Shown: positions 38,343-50,111 of the stretch, piece after piece | How the letters are laid out: every line of letters starts with the position of its first letter | Position numbering within the stretch: the stretch's first letter is position 1 | Source: Pseudomonas sp. v388 | GTDB taxonomy: Bacteria; Pseudomonadota; Gammaproteobacteria; Pseudomonadales; Pseudomonadaceae | Direction: 5' to 3' | Assembly (NCBI RefSeq): GCF_003935425.1 | Contig: NZ_RHQN01000007.1 | Coordinates: 124,001 to 188,000, forward strand | DNA length: 64,000 nt | Translations under genes and position numbers: made by a program | The notes under the pieces: model-generated | What the model was told of the DNA's origin: nothing | What the model saw: the letters and a program-made list of their open reading frames with translations, nothing else | Database searches by the model: none

Positions 38343-39002
38343 ATGACGTTCAAGGCCCCGGATAGCCTCGCCGAGCAAATCGCTCAACATCTCGCCGACC
38401 GGATCATCCGCGGCGAGCTCAAGCCTGGGGAGCGGATCCAGGAACAGAAGGTCACGCAAGCCCTGAACGTCAGTCGCGGCTCGGTGCGCGAAGCCTTGCT
38501 GATTCTCGAACGCCGCCATCTGGTGGCGATCCTGCCGCGCCGTGGTGCCCAGGTCACGGTGCTCGACGCCCACAATGTAACCAGTCTGTGTACCCTGATG
38601 AGCGAACTGTACATTCTGCTCGCCGTGGCCGTGGCCAGCCGCTGGAAAGCCCAGGAAGACCTGGTGCCGTTCCTCGACATCCAGCGCCGTTTGCGCGCCA
38701 GCTACGAGAGCCAGGACGTCAAGGCGTTCGTCGAGGAAAGCTTCAACGTGATGCGCGCGTCCTATCCGTTCGCCGACAACCCGTACTTGCAGGAAACCGT
38801 GGAAAATCTGCAACCTTCCATGAACCGCAGTTACTTTCTGGCGCTGGATGAACGCAAGGCGGAGATGAGCAACTATCTGGCCCTGTTCGATCAACTGCTC
38901 GAAGCCGTGCTCGCCCGGGATCTGGCCAAGGTGCGCAGCGTGCTCGTCAGTTATGGCCAGCGCAGTTGCCAACTGGTGATCAGCGCGCTGGCGGCAGGCT
39001 GA
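38343..39002 (+). CDS. GntR-family regulator, FCD type
   Basis: 219 residues. N-terminal winged helix with IRGELKPGERIQEQKVTQAL and SRGSVREALLILERRHLV; C-terminal all-helical FCD-type ligand domain with HNVTSLCTLMSELYILLA. It is divergent from xdhA with a perfect palindrome between them, so it likely represses the xdh-guaD operon in response to a purine-derived metabolite. It is also only 4 bp upstream of smc and probably co-transcribed with it. Confidence 0.88.
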   Translation: MTFKAPDSLAEQIAQHLADRIIRGELKPGERIQEQKVTQALNVSRGSVREALLILERRHLVAILPRRGAQVTVLDAHNVTSLCTLMSELYILLAVAVASRWKAQEDLVPFLDIQRRLRASYESQDVKAFVEESFNVMRASYPFADNPYLQETVENLQPSMNRSYFLALDERKAEMSNYLALFDQLLEAVLARDLAKVRSVLVSYGQRSCQLVISALAAG

Positions 39003-39006
39003 CAGC

Positions 39007-42000
39007 ATGCGCCTGAAGTGCATCAAGCTGGCGGGGTTCAAATCCTTCGTCGACCCCACCACGGTGAACTTCCCCAGCAACATGGCGGCGGTGGTCGGCC
39101 CCAACGGGTGCGGCAAATCCAACATCATCGATGCGGTGCGCTGGGTCATGGGCGAAAGCTCGGCCAAGAATCTGCGCGGCGAGTCGATGACCGACGTCAT
39201 CTTCAACGGCTCCACCAGCCGCAAGCCGGTCAGCCAGGCCAGCATCGAACTGGTGTTCGACAACTCCGACGGCACGCTGGTGGGTGAATACGCCGCCTAC
39301 GCGGAAATCTCCATCCGCCGCAAGGTGACCCGCGACAGCCAGAACAGCTACTACCTCAACGGCACCAAGTGCCGCCGCCGCGACATCACCGATATCTTCC
39401 TCGGCACCGGGCTTGGACCGCGCAGTTACTCGATCATCGAGCAGGGCATGATCTCCAAGCTGATCGAGGCCAAGCCCGAAGACCTGCGCAATTTCATTGA
39501 AGAAGCGGCCGGTATCTCCAAGTACAAGGAGCGCCGCCGGGAAACCGAAAACCGTATCCGCCGCACCCATGAGAACCTGGCGCGCCTGACCGACCTGCGT
39601 GAAGAGCTGGAGCGCCAGTTGGAACGCCTGCACCGTCAGGCCCAGGCTGCGGAGAAGTACCAGGAATATAAAGCCCAAGAGCGTCAGCTCAAGGCGCAGC
39701 TGTCAGCCTTGCGCTGGCAGGCGCTCAATGAGCAGGTCGGCCAGCGCGAAGCGGTGATCGGCGATCAGGAAGTCGGGTTCGAGGCGTTGGTGGCCGAGCA
39801 GCGCAACGCCGACGCCAGCATTGAACGGCTGCGCGACGGGCACCACGATCTGTCGGAACGCTTCAATCTGGTGCAGGGCCGCTTCTATTCGGTCGGTGGT
39901 GACATTGCGCGGGTCGAGCAGAGCATCCAGCACGGCCAGCAGCGTCTGCGCCAGTTGCAGGACGACCTGCGCGAAGCCGAGCGGGCACGTCAGGAAACCG
40001 AATCGCACCTGGGCCACGACACCACGTTGCTGGCGACCCTGAGCGAAGAGCTGGAGATGCTCGAGCCGGAGCAGGAAATGACCGCTGCCGCCGCCGAGGA
40101 ATCGGCCGTAGCCCTTGAAGAAGCCGAAATCAGGATGCACGGCTGGCAGGAACAGTGGGACCAGTTCAATCAGCAGTCCGCCGAACCCCAGCGTCAGGCC
40201 CAGGTGCAACAGTCGCGCATCCAGCAGCTGGAGCAAAGCATGGAGCGCCTGGCCGAGCGCCAGCGTCGTCTGAACGAAGAGCGCCAGCTGTTGGCCGAAG
40301 CGCCGGAAGAAGCAGCGATTCAAGCGTTGAGCGAGGATCTCGCCACCCGCGAGCTGACCCTCGAAGAATTGCAGATGGCGGAAGAACAGGTCGTCGAGCG
40401 TCTGGAGCAGTTGCGTCAGGACCTGCAAGGCGCCAGCCAGGCCCAGCAGCAGGCCCAGGGCGAGCTGCAACGCCTCAATGGCCGGCTGGCCTCGCTGGAA
40501 GCGTTGCAGCAGGCTGCGCTGGACCCTGACACCGGCACGGCCGAGTGGCTGCGCGATCAGCAATTGGCCGAGCGGCCGCGCCTGGCCGAAGGGCTGAGTG
40601 TCGAGCCGGGTTGGGAACTGGCGGTGGAAACCGTGCTGGGCGCCGATTTGCAGGCCGTGCTGGTGGATGACTTCATCGGACTGGACCTGACCGGCTTCGA
40701 ACAGGGCGATCTGCGCCTGTTCAGCAGCGGCACCGACACCTTGCGTTCGCCCGGCAGCCTGCTGGACAAAGTGGACAGCGCCGTCGACCTTTCTCCTTGG
40801 CTGGGCAGCGTGCTGCCGGTGGAAACCCTGGATGACGCTTTGGCTCGACGCAGCCAGTTGGCGGCTGGGCAAAGCCTGATCAGTCGCGACGGTTACTGGG
40901 TCAGCCGCCATTTCCTGCGGGTGCGCCGCGCCAGTGAAGCGCAGAGCGGCGTGCTGGCCCGTGCGCAGGAACTCAATGCGTTGGGGCTTGAACGCGACGA
41001 GCGCGAAGCCGCCCTGGCCGCCCTCGACGAACAACTGTTGGCCTTGCGCGAGCAGCAGACCCGCCAGGAGGAAACCCGCGAGCAACTGCGTCGCCAGTTG
41101 CAGGATCAGGCCCGCCAGCAAAGCGAACTCAATGCCCAGCTGTCGGCTGCCAGAGCCAAGGTCGAGCAGTTGACGTTGCGCCGCAGCCGTCTCGACGAAG
41201 AACTGGCCGAACTGGCCGAACAGCGGGCCATCGAGCACGAAGAGCTGGGCGAATCGCGCCTGCAATTGCAGGATGCGCTGGACGCCATGGCCCAGGACAC
41301 CGAGCAGCGCGAGGTACTGCAGGCCCAGCGCGACAGCCTGCGCGAACGTCTTGACCGAGTGCGCCAGGACGCCCGCCTGAACAAGGATCGCAGCCATCAA
41401 CTGGCGGTTCGCCTGGGCTCGCTCAAGGCCCAGCATGACTCGACGCGTCAGGCTCTGGAACGCCTGCAAATGCAGTCCGAACGGCTCACCGAGAAACGCG
41501 AACAGCTGAACCTGAACCTGGAGGAGGGTGCTGCTCCGCTGGAAGAGCTGCGCCTCAAGCTTGAGGAGCTGCTGGAAAAGCGCATGGTCGTCGACGAAGA
41601 GATGCGCATCGCCAAGATCGCCCTGGAAGACGCCGACCGTGAACTGCGCGATGCCGAAAAACGCCGCACCCAGGCCGAACAGCAATCTCAGCTGTTGCGT
41701 GGTCAGCTGGAGCAGCAGCGCCTGGAATGGCAGTCGCTGACGGTGCGTCGCAAAACACTTCAGGACCAGCTGCTGGAAGACGGCTACGACTTGCACGGCG
41801 TATTGGCGACCCTGATACCGGAGGCCAACGAGAAGGACGCCGAGCAACAATTGGAAAACATTGCCGCGCGCATTCAGCGCCTGGGTGCGATAAACCTTGC
41901 GGCAATCGATGAGTACCAGCAGCAGTCCGAGCGCAAACGCTATCTGGACGCCCAGGACGCCGATCTCGTCGAGGCTCTGGAGACGCTGGAGAATGTCATT

Positions 42001-42495
42001 CGCAAGATCGACAAGGAAACCCGCAATCGATTCAAAGAGACCTTTGATCAGATAAACAGCGGAATTCAGGCACTTTTTCCAAAAGTTTTCGGTGGCGGCT
42101 CGGCTTATTTGGAACTGACGGGCGAAGATCTACTCGATACAGGGGTCACAATCATGGCTCGCCCACCCGGAAAGAAAAACAGCACGATCCATTTGCTGTC
42201 CGGTGGGGAAAAAGCACTGACGGCGCTGGCCCTGGTGTTCGCTATTTTCAAACTCAATCCAGCGCCGTTCTGCATGCTCGACGAAGTCGATGCGCCGCTG
42301 GACGACGCCAACGTCGGACGCTATGCCCGACTGGTCAAGGAGATGTCCCAGACCGTGCAGTTCATCTATATCACCCACAACAAGATCGCCATGGAAATGG
42401 CCGACCAACTGATGGGCGTGACGATGCATGAACCTGGTTGTTCGCGACTGGTGGCGGTGGACGTCGAAGAGGCGATGGCGCTGGTGGATGCCTAG
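39007..42495 (+). CDS. smc: Chromosome segregation ATPase SMC
   Basis: 1162 residues. Walker A GPNGCGKS at 31-38, then two long coiled coils (about 170-490 and 650-1000) separated by a hinge near 500-640, then the ABC signature LLSGGEKALTALAL and Walker B FCMLDEVDAPLDD at the C-terminus. SMC dimerises through the hinge and compacts and separates chromosomes. The gene starts 4 bp after the GntR gene and is followed by zipA, the usual Pseudomonas order. Confidence 0.97.
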   Translation: MRLKCIKLAGFKSFVDPTTVNFPSNMAAVVGPNGCGKSNIIDAVRWVMGESSAKNLRGESMTDVIFNGSTSRKPVSQASIELVFDNSDGTLVGEYAAYAEISIRRKVTRDSQNSYYLNGTKCRRRDITDIFLGTGLGPRSYSIIEQGMISKLIEAKPEDLRNFIEEAAGISKYKERRRETENRIRRTHENLARLTDLREELERQLERLHRQAQAAEKYQEYKAQERQLKAQLSALRWQALNEQVGQREAVIGDQEVGFEALVAEQRNADASIERLRDGHHDLSERFNLVQGRFYSVGGDIARVEQSIQHGQQRLRQLQDDLREAERARQETESHLGHDTTLLATLSEELEMLEPEQEMTAAAAEESAVALEEAEIRMHGWQEQWDQFNQQSAEPQRQAQVQQSRIQQLEQSMERLAERQRRLNEERQLLAEAPEEAAIQALSEDLATRELTLEELQMAEEQVVERLEQLRQDLQGASQAQQQAQGELQRLNGRLASLEALQQAALDPDTGTAEWLRDQQLAERPRLAEGLSVEPGWELAVETVLGADLQAVLVDDFIGLDLTGFEQGDLRLFSSGTDTLRSPGSLLDKVDSAVDLSPWLGSVLPVETLDDALARRSQLAAGQSLISRDGYWVSRHFLRVRRASEAQSGVLARAQELNALGLERDEREAALAALDEQLLALREQQTRQEETREQLRRQLQDQARQQSELNAQLSAARAKVEQLTLRRSRLDEELAELAEQRAIEHEELGESRLQLQDALDAMAQDTEQREVLQAQRDSLRERLDRVRQDARLNKDRSHQLAVRLGSLKAQHDSTRQALERLQMQSERLTEKREQLNLNLEEGAAPLEELRLKLEELLEKRMVVDEEMRIAKIALEDADRELRDAEKRRTQAEQQSQLLRGQLEQQRLEWQSLTVRRKTLQDQLLEDGYDLHGVLATLIPEANEKDAEQQLENIAARIQRLGAINLAAIDEYQQQSERKRYLDAQDADLVEALETLENVIRKIDKETRNRFKETFDQINSGIQALFPKVFGGGSAYLELTGEDLLDTGVTIMARPPGKKNSTIHLLSGGEKALTALALVFAIFKLNPAPFCMLDEVDAPLDDANVGRYARLVKEMSQTVQFIYITHNKIAMEMADQLMGVTMHEPGCSRLVAVDVEEAMALVDA

Positions 42496-42747
42496 TCCAG
42501 AGCCTTCAAGGATCGCTACGGGCAGCGCTGTGAAACGGGAAAAATGTGGCAAGCGTGCGGTGCATATCAACCTGTGCACCAAACAGGTGTAACAGACGGT
42601 GTAAAGTTACCTTTGGTCGTGCTAGTTTAGTGACCACTTTTTATTTTTTCGTGGGCAAAATGCCAGTCAGAACATAGACTTGGCACCACGTATTAAAGGG
42701 GTTTAGGCCCTTATTTTCAGAATTCTTCATTAGAGGCACTGGATTAC

Positions 42748-43596
42748 ATGGAAATCGGTCTGCGCGAGTGGCTGATCGTCATCGGCATCATTGTCATTGC
42801 CGGTATTCTCTTCGACGGCTGGCGCCGTATGCGCGGCGGCAAGGGAAAATTGAAATTCAGGCTCGACCGTAGCTTCTCCAATCTGCCGGAAGAGGAAGAA
42901 ACCACTTCCGCAGAGTTGCTCGGTCCATCCCGTGTCCTGGACACCCACAAGGAACCGCAACTCGACGAGCACGACTTGCCGTCGATGAGTGCCTCCCCTC
43001 GGGAAGGCAAACGGGGAACCAGCGAGAAAAAGCGCAAGGACGAGCCGCAGCAGGGCGACCTGAATCTGGACGTGGATGGCCCGAGCCTGTTTGCAGGGGG
43101 CGACGACGACTTTGCCGACGACAAGCCGACCCAGCGCATCACCGAAGACAAGGACCTGGCGCCTGTCGAGGAAGTGCTGGTGATCAGCGTGATCTCGCGT
43201 GACGAAAGCGGCTTCAAGGGCCCGGCGTTGTTGCAGAACATCCTGGAAAGCGGGCTGCGTTTCGGCGAGATGGATATTTTCCATCGTCACGAAAGCATGG
43301 CCGGCAATGGCGAAGTCCTGTTCTCGATGGCCAACGCCGTCAAGCCGGGTGTCTTCGATCTGGACGATATCGACCATTTCAGCACCCGTGCGGTGAGCTT
43401 CTTCCTTGGTTTGCCGGGCCCGCGTCATCCGAAGCAGGCTTTCGACGTGATGGTGGCGGCAGCGCGCAAGCTGGCCCACGAGCTCAACGGCGAACTCAAG
43501 GATGACCAGCGCAGCGTCATGACCGCGCAAACCATTGAACATTACCGCCAGCGCATCGTCGAATTTGAGCGTCGTGCTCTGACTCAACGCCGCTGA
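42748..43596 (+). CDS. zipA: Cell division protein ZipA
   Basis: 282 residues. N-terminal membrane anchor ([19 protein letters not shown]) with N-out topology, a charged linker of about 110 residues, and a C-terminal FtsZ-binding domain from about residue 145 ([40 protein letters not shown]). It anchors FtsZ at the division site. The 250-bp gap upstream has no gene and probably carries its own promoter. Confidence 0.95.
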   Translation: MEIGLREWLIVIGIIVIAGILFDGWRRMRGGKGKLKFRLDRSFSNLPEEEETTSAELLGPSRVLDTHKEPQLDEHDLPSMSASPREGKRGTSEKKRKDEPQQGDLNLDVDGPSLFAGGDDDFADDKPTQRITEDKDLAPVEEVLVISVISRDESGFKGPALLQNILESGLRFGEMDIFHRHESMAGNGEVLFSMANAVKPGVFDLDDIDHFSTRAVSFFLGLPGPRHPKQAFDVMVAAARKLAHELNGELKDDQRSVMTAQTIEHYRQRIVEFERRALTQRR

Positions 43597-43673
43597 TCGC
43601 CACTGGATGGCCCAGCCGCCTGCCGGGAGTTGCAATGCGCTCCCGGCGGCCTGGGCGCCGGATGTACAAAATG

Positions 43674-43695
43674 AGCAGCCTGACGGCTGCTTTTT
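43674..43695 (+). terminator. Intrinsic terminator after zipA
   Basis: AGCAGCC-TGAC-GGCTGCT followed by TTTTG and more T-rich sequence, 77 bp after the zipA stop and just before ligA. Confidence 0.75.
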
Positions 43696-43710
43696 GCTTT
43701 TTGCTTTTGA

Positions 43711-46086
<2,376 letters not shown>

Positions 46087-46182
46087 TCTGCCGCTGATCG
46101 GTCGGGACGTTCTCCGGCCGAATCACGGAACCCGCGGGCCTTGCGCATGATCTAGTGCCTGCCAGGCCCACGGGAGATCACC

Positions 46183-47349
46183 ATGTACCGTTTTTTCGAG
46201 CAACTGAGTTCACGTATCGCTGCGCCTTTCATTGGCGAGACCCGGCGCAACAGCAAGGTATGGTCTTGCCGGTGCGGGCAGTCGGTGTTCTTCCAGAACT
46301 CCCAATGCCTGGCCTGTTCGGCAGCCTTGGGCTATCTGCCGGAACAGGCGCGGGTGGTCGCCCTGGAGCCTGCTGGCGAACCCGGCACCTGGCGTGTCAG
46401 CGGGGATGCCGATGGAGCCTTGTATCGGCGCTGCGCCAATCTCGACACCCCGGCGGCGTGCAACTGGTTGTTTCCGGCGCATGACAATGGCGAGTTCTGT
46501 ACGGCATGCAGCCTGAATCGCACCATTCCCGACCTGTCCGTGGCGGAAAATCCCGAGCGCTGGCGCAAGGTGGAGGCTGCCAAGCGGCGTATGGTCGCGC
46601 AACTGATCGCCCTGGGTCTTGAAGTCATTCCCAAAAGCGTCGATGAGCAAAACGGCCTTGCGTTCGACTTCATTGGTGTCGATCTGGAAGGTCAGCCGCC
46701 CACCACCGGCCACGCGGGTGGCCTGATCACCCTCAATATCGAGGAAGCGGACGACGCCCATCGCGAGGCGATGCGCGTTCAGATGCACGAGCCTTACCGA
46801 ACCCTGCTCGGCCATTTCCGCCACGAAGTCGGACATTATTACTGGGACCGGCTGATTGCCGATACCTGGTGGCAGGACGGGTTTCGGCATCTGTTCGGGG
46901 ACGAGCGGGCCAGCTACGCGGATGCGCTGGAGCACCACTATCAGAACGGCGCGCCGGACGATTGGCAGCAAAGCTTCGTCAGCGCCTACGCGACCATGCA
47001 TCCCTGGGAGGACTGGGCGGAAACCTGGGCGCATTACCTGCACATGATGGACGCGGTCGACACCGCCTTGGGCTTCGGCATGAGCGCCCGGGAAATGGAG
47101 CTGGACTACCAGCCGTTTCCGCTCCAGACCCTGTACGACCCGCAACACCCCGGCGGCCCGGCCTTCCTGTCGTTCGTCAATGCGTGGATCGAGCTGGCCG
47201 GCATGCTGAATGAGCTGTCACGCAGCATGGGCCAACCGGATTTCTATCCCTTCGTCCTGCCGCCGGCGGTCATCACCAAGCTGCACTTCATCCACCTGGT
47301 GATACAGAACGCAGGCGGCAAGGCGGATGAGGTGTTGCGCCCTGCGTGA
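46183..47349 (+). CDS. Putative zinc-binding metallopeptidase with N-terminal zinc ribbon
   Basis: 388 residues. N-terminal ribbon CRCGQSVFFQNSQCLAC and further Cys pairs, then a peptidase-like domain with HEVGH (214-218) in FRHEVGHYYWDRL, followed by conserved DWAETWAHYLHMMD. This is the family called putative zinc-binding peptidase (DUF2248-type). Its substrate is not known. It stands alone behind ligA. Confidence 0.85.
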   Translation: MYRFFEQLSSRIAAPFIGETRRNSKVWSCRCGQSVFFQNSQCLACSAALGYLPEQARVVALEPAGEPGTWRVSGDADGALYRRCANLDTPAACNWLFPAHDNGEFCTACSLNRTIPDLSVAENPERWRKVEAAKRRMVAQLIALGLEVIPKSVDEQNGLAFDFIGVDLEGQPPTTGHAGGLITLNIEEADDAHREAMRVQMHEPYRTLLGHFRHEVGHYYWDRLIADTWWQDGFRHLFGDERASYADALEHHYQNGAPDDWQQSFVSAYATMHPWEDWAETWAHYLHMMDAVDTALGFGMSAREMELDYQPFPLQTLYDPQHPGGPAFLSFVNAWIELAGMLNELSRSMGQPDFYPFVLPPAVITKLHFIHLVIQNAGGKADEVLRPA

Positions 47350-47408
47350 GCGCACTGGCCCGCGAGGGGGGGCGGTGGCAGGGCAGAACGCTGGTTGCTG
47401 GAGTATTG

Positions 47409-47486
47409 GTTCGCCAGCAAGCTGGCTCCCACACAATCGCGACATACCCGAATGGAAGGCGGCGCGGGCAAGCGCGCTCCTATAGG
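47409..47486. repeat. REP pair
   Basis: TCGCCAGCAAGCTGGCTCCC and GGCGCGGGCAAGCGCGCTCC lie in opposed arrangement between two convergent genes. Confidence 0.65.
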
Positions 47487-47492
47487 TCCTGG

Positions 47493-47978
47493 CTACACCC
47501 GCAACGTCATGCGCCGCTCGAAACCGATCCGCCCGCGATACGCTTCGCCGGTATCGTCCCAGCCCAGGCGGGTGTACAGGCTCATGGCCGGCAGATTGTC
47601 GGCATCCACCGACAGCATCACCTGCTCGATTTCCGGCCAGGTCCTGCGCACCGCTGCAGGCAGCTCTTGCAGACAGGCTTTGCCCAGCCCTTGGCCCTGC
47701 AGCCGATAGTCAATCTGCAGCGCGTGCAAAGTCGCGGTTCCCGCCTGCGCCCAGTGCGGCAGGCAATCGTCGCGCTTGAGCATCAAAAACCCCACCGGAT
47801 GTTCATCTGCCAGAAGCACGAAACCCTGAATATTGGGGTTGGGTCGCACCAGCAGCGTATTGAGCGCCGAATGAATATCTCCGCAATACGCCTGTTGTTC
47901 GAGCTGAACCTCAAGCTGTTCAAGCTCGCGGCGCTGGGTGTCATCGAGTTCGTGATAGCCGACCAATCGAGTCTGCAT
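47493..47978 (-). CDS. GNAT-family N-acetyltransferase
   Basis: 161 residues. The acetyl-CoA binding motif A is in LQIDYRLQGQGLGKACLQEL, followed by VDADNLPAMSLYTRLGWDDTG typical of the family. It transfers an acetyl group to an unknown amine. It is a single gene on the minus strand, divergent from the 4.5S RNA gene. Confidence 0.87.
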   Translation of the reverse strand: MQTRLVGYHELDDTQRRELEQLEVQLEQQAYCGDIHSALNTLLVRPNPNIQGFVLLADEHPVGFLMLKRDDCLPHWAQAGTATLHALQIDYRLQGQGLGKACLQELPAAVRRTWPEIEQVMLSVDADNLPAMSLYTRLGWDDTGEAYRGRIGFERRMTLRV

Positions 47979-48148
47979 GGCAACTTCCTGGCTGTGTCAT
48001 GTCCGTGAAGATTACAGTGTGGGCAGGCAACAGTCCGCAGATATCGAACGCATCGGCGCAGCTGCCCGGTCGACCGCTGCTGGCGGCGGCGTTCGGTGCA
48101 CTCTTACAAGTGCTTGAGCTTCTTCGAATTTTTATCCGTGTCAACGGT

Positions 48149-48176
48149 TGTAACTTCGCGCCAGACCGGTACAATG
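48149..48176 (+). promoter_or_regulatory. Candidate promoter of ffs
   Basis: TTGTAA (48149-48154), 16-nt spacer, TACAAT (48171-48176); predicts a precursor RNA starting near 48183, some 25 nt before the mature 5' end. Confidence 0.55.
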
Positions 48177-48207
48177 GCGCGGCTCGCCAACTGGTGAGTG
48201 TCGTTAT

Positions 48208-48319
48208 GGTGACCCCATCGGTCCCCCCGCAACGATTACCCGTGAACCTGGTCAGATCCGGAAGGAAGCAGCCACAGCGGGAACATTGTGTGCCGGGGTG
48301 TGGCTGGTGGGGTTACCAC
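48208..48319 (+). ncRNA. ffs: Signal recognition particle 4.5S RNA
   Basis: The conserved SRP apical domain is clear: GGTCAGATCCGGAAGGAAGC then AGCC, with the AAGGAAGCAGCC asymmetric loop bound by Ffh. The ends GGTGACCCCA and TGGGGTTACC pair to close the long hairpin, setting the limits to within a few bases. It works with Ffh/FtsY in co-translational membrane targeting. It lies upstream of dnaX, as in many gammaproteobacteria, though two minus-strand genes intervene here. Confidence 0.95.
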
Positions 48320-48526
48320 CTGACGAACCCTGTCGATTCTGGCGCTTCGCCGCCGCACCGTCACCGCCTGGTGGCTCGCGTGCACTTCATACTGTCCCTG
48401 ATTTCTCCCTTACGATGCCCGACGTTGTGCTCCGCTGCGTGTGCATGCCTGTCGTTTCATGTCCAGGCGCGCTCCAGGCACGACGACGGTTCGCCGGCGG
48501 AAATCCGTCGTCGTGCAGGGTCAGGC

Positions 48527-49030
48527 TCAGGCGTTGACGATCTGACGCTGATCCAGCCACTGGGCTACATCGAACGACGGGCACGCCTTGATGAACTCAT
48601 CCGGGGTAATCCGGCCATCACCGTTCTTGTCCGGAGACAGATCGCGATGGCCAAGGATGCGCGCCTGGGGATAGCGCCCCTTGAGTTCCCGCAGGAGCGC
48701 TTCCAGAGTGGCGAACTGCTCGGCGGTAAAGTTGTTGTGGGGCTTGCCTTGGGAATCGACGCCGCCTGCCAGGCATACGCCGATGGATTTGCTATTGTGG
48801 CCGCGCACATGGGCGCCGATGGCGCTTTCCGGGCGGCCGGTTTCGCGCGTGCCGTTGCGGCGGATCACGTAGTGGTAGCCCACGGTGTCGAAGCCGCGTT
48901 GCTTGTGCCATTGGGTAATCTGGGCAACACCGATGTCAGCCTGCGGCCCGGTGGCGGAGCAGTGCACCACGATCAGCTCAGTGGCTTCACGGTGCTTGAG
49001 GGGCGGGGTGGAAGAGGTTGTTGTGCTCAT
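48527..49030 (-). CDS. N-acetylmuramoyl-L-alanine amidase (Amidase_2, T7-lysozyme-like)
   Basis: 167 residues from ATG 49030 with AAGGA upstream; a TTG six codons earlier is less likely. Zinc ligands and neighbours are visible: His23 in IVVHCSAT, the GYHYVIRRNG core, the second His in LGHRDLSPDKNGDG and Cys in KACPSF. It cuts the amide between MurNAc and L-Ala. There is no signal peptide, so it may act in the cytoplasm on recycled muropeptides or be released by a holin-like route; single-gene setting, no phage genes beside it. Confidence 0.85.
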   Translation of the reverse strand: MSTTTSSTPPLKHREATELIVVHCSATGPQADIGVAQITQWHKQRGFDTVGYHYVIRRNGTRETGRPESAIGAHVRGHNSKSIGVCLAGGVDSQGKPHNNFTAEQFATLEALLRELKGRYPQARILGHRDLSPDKNGDGRITPDEFIKACPSFDVAQWLDQRQIVNA

Positions 49031-49180
49031 GTTCTTGCTTCCTTGCAAGGTGATTGGAGCCTTGAAAGAAATACAAAAAACGAGGGCAGGTCAACTCGGT
49101 TTCGTTACAGATCGGCTGATAAATTCATCCATTTGTAACCTTCGTAAGACACTTCCCGTTCGCCATTCAGAATGCGGCGA

Positions 49181-49954
49181 TTACCTTCGCAGCACGTCAA
49201 TGCTGTGGTCGGCAGGCGCGCTATAGCGCTCGACGATTCGATCGATCTCTCCCGACACTCGCATGCGCACCAGCGTGCGAAGAATTGCCTGTGCCGGCAG
49301 GGCGGGGTCGTTACGCACGATGCAGCCCGCTGCCTGCTCGCTGATCAGGGCGATGGGTTTGAGGCGCTGGCTGCTCGGCAGCCCCCGATTGATCCAGCTC
49401 AACACCCGTTCGCTGACAGCGGCGTAGTTGTAGCGCCCGGCAATCAGTTTGCGCAGGGCGTGTTCCTCGCTGCGCGCATCTTCCCGGATCAATTGATGAT
49501 TGGCGAACAGGTGCGCCAGCGCAGGGTAGTTGTAGCCCAGGACGGTGCCGATGGTTTCACTGTCGAATTGCTCAGGATAGGGACCGGCGGCCGTCTGGGC
49601 CGAAGCGATCAGCAGGTCGCGCTGGAACAGGATGGGCAGGCTCCACAGGTAGTCGCCGGAAATGTCCGGCACCCAGGCCTGGGCTGCGTAGCAGCGGATA
49701 TCCACTTCGCCGTGGGCCAGTGCCGTTTGCACGCGCAGGCGCGGCAGGACATGGTACTCAGGCGTCATGTCGACCTGCCGGGCCAGGCTCTGCATGATGT
49801 CGTAGAGGATGCCGGAGACCGGCTGGTGGTCCTCGATCTGAATCAACGGCATCGACCAGCTGTCGGCGACCGAAAATCTCAACGGGGGACCGGCAGCGAA
49901 GGCTGCCCGGGACAAGAGAAGCAATGCGCACAGCAACAGCACAATTCGAAACAT
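49181..49954 (-). CDS. Periplasmic substrate-binding protein (SBP family 3 type)
   Basis: 257 residues from ATG 49954, with GGAAGG upstream and a signal peptide MFRIVLLLCALLLLSRAAFA directly after it. The mature part looks like the two-lobed binding proteins of amino-acid ABC systems (LRFSVADSWSMPLIQ, GILYDIMQSLARQ, GRYNYAAVSERVL). No permease or ATPase gene is adjacent, so it may be a sensor-like or orphan binding protein. Ligand unknown. Confidence 0.75.
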   Translation of the reverse strand: MFRIVLLLCALLLLSRAAFAAGPPLRFSVADSWSMPLIQIEDHQPVSGILYDIMQSLARQVDMTPEYHVLPRLRVQTALAHGEVDIRCYAAQAWVPDISGDYLWSLPILFQRDLLIASAQTAAGPYPEQFDSETIGTVLGYNYPALAHLFANHQLIREDARSEEHALRKLIAGRYNYAAVSERVLSWINRGLPSSQRLKPIALISEQAAGCIVRNDPALPAQAILRTLVRMRVSGEIDRIVERYSAPADHSIDVLRR

Positions 49955-50111
49955 GGGACGAACGCCTTCCAATGGGCAAAAGCTCTTGTTTCTGAGTGCC
50001 GGTCCATTCATTTGCATAGCTTAGCCACATAACAGCAGGACACCAGATGCAATTTTGCCCCTGCTCCGCTAGCATTAGCGGTCTTCCGCATTCCAGTCGC
50101 GACGGTTTTCA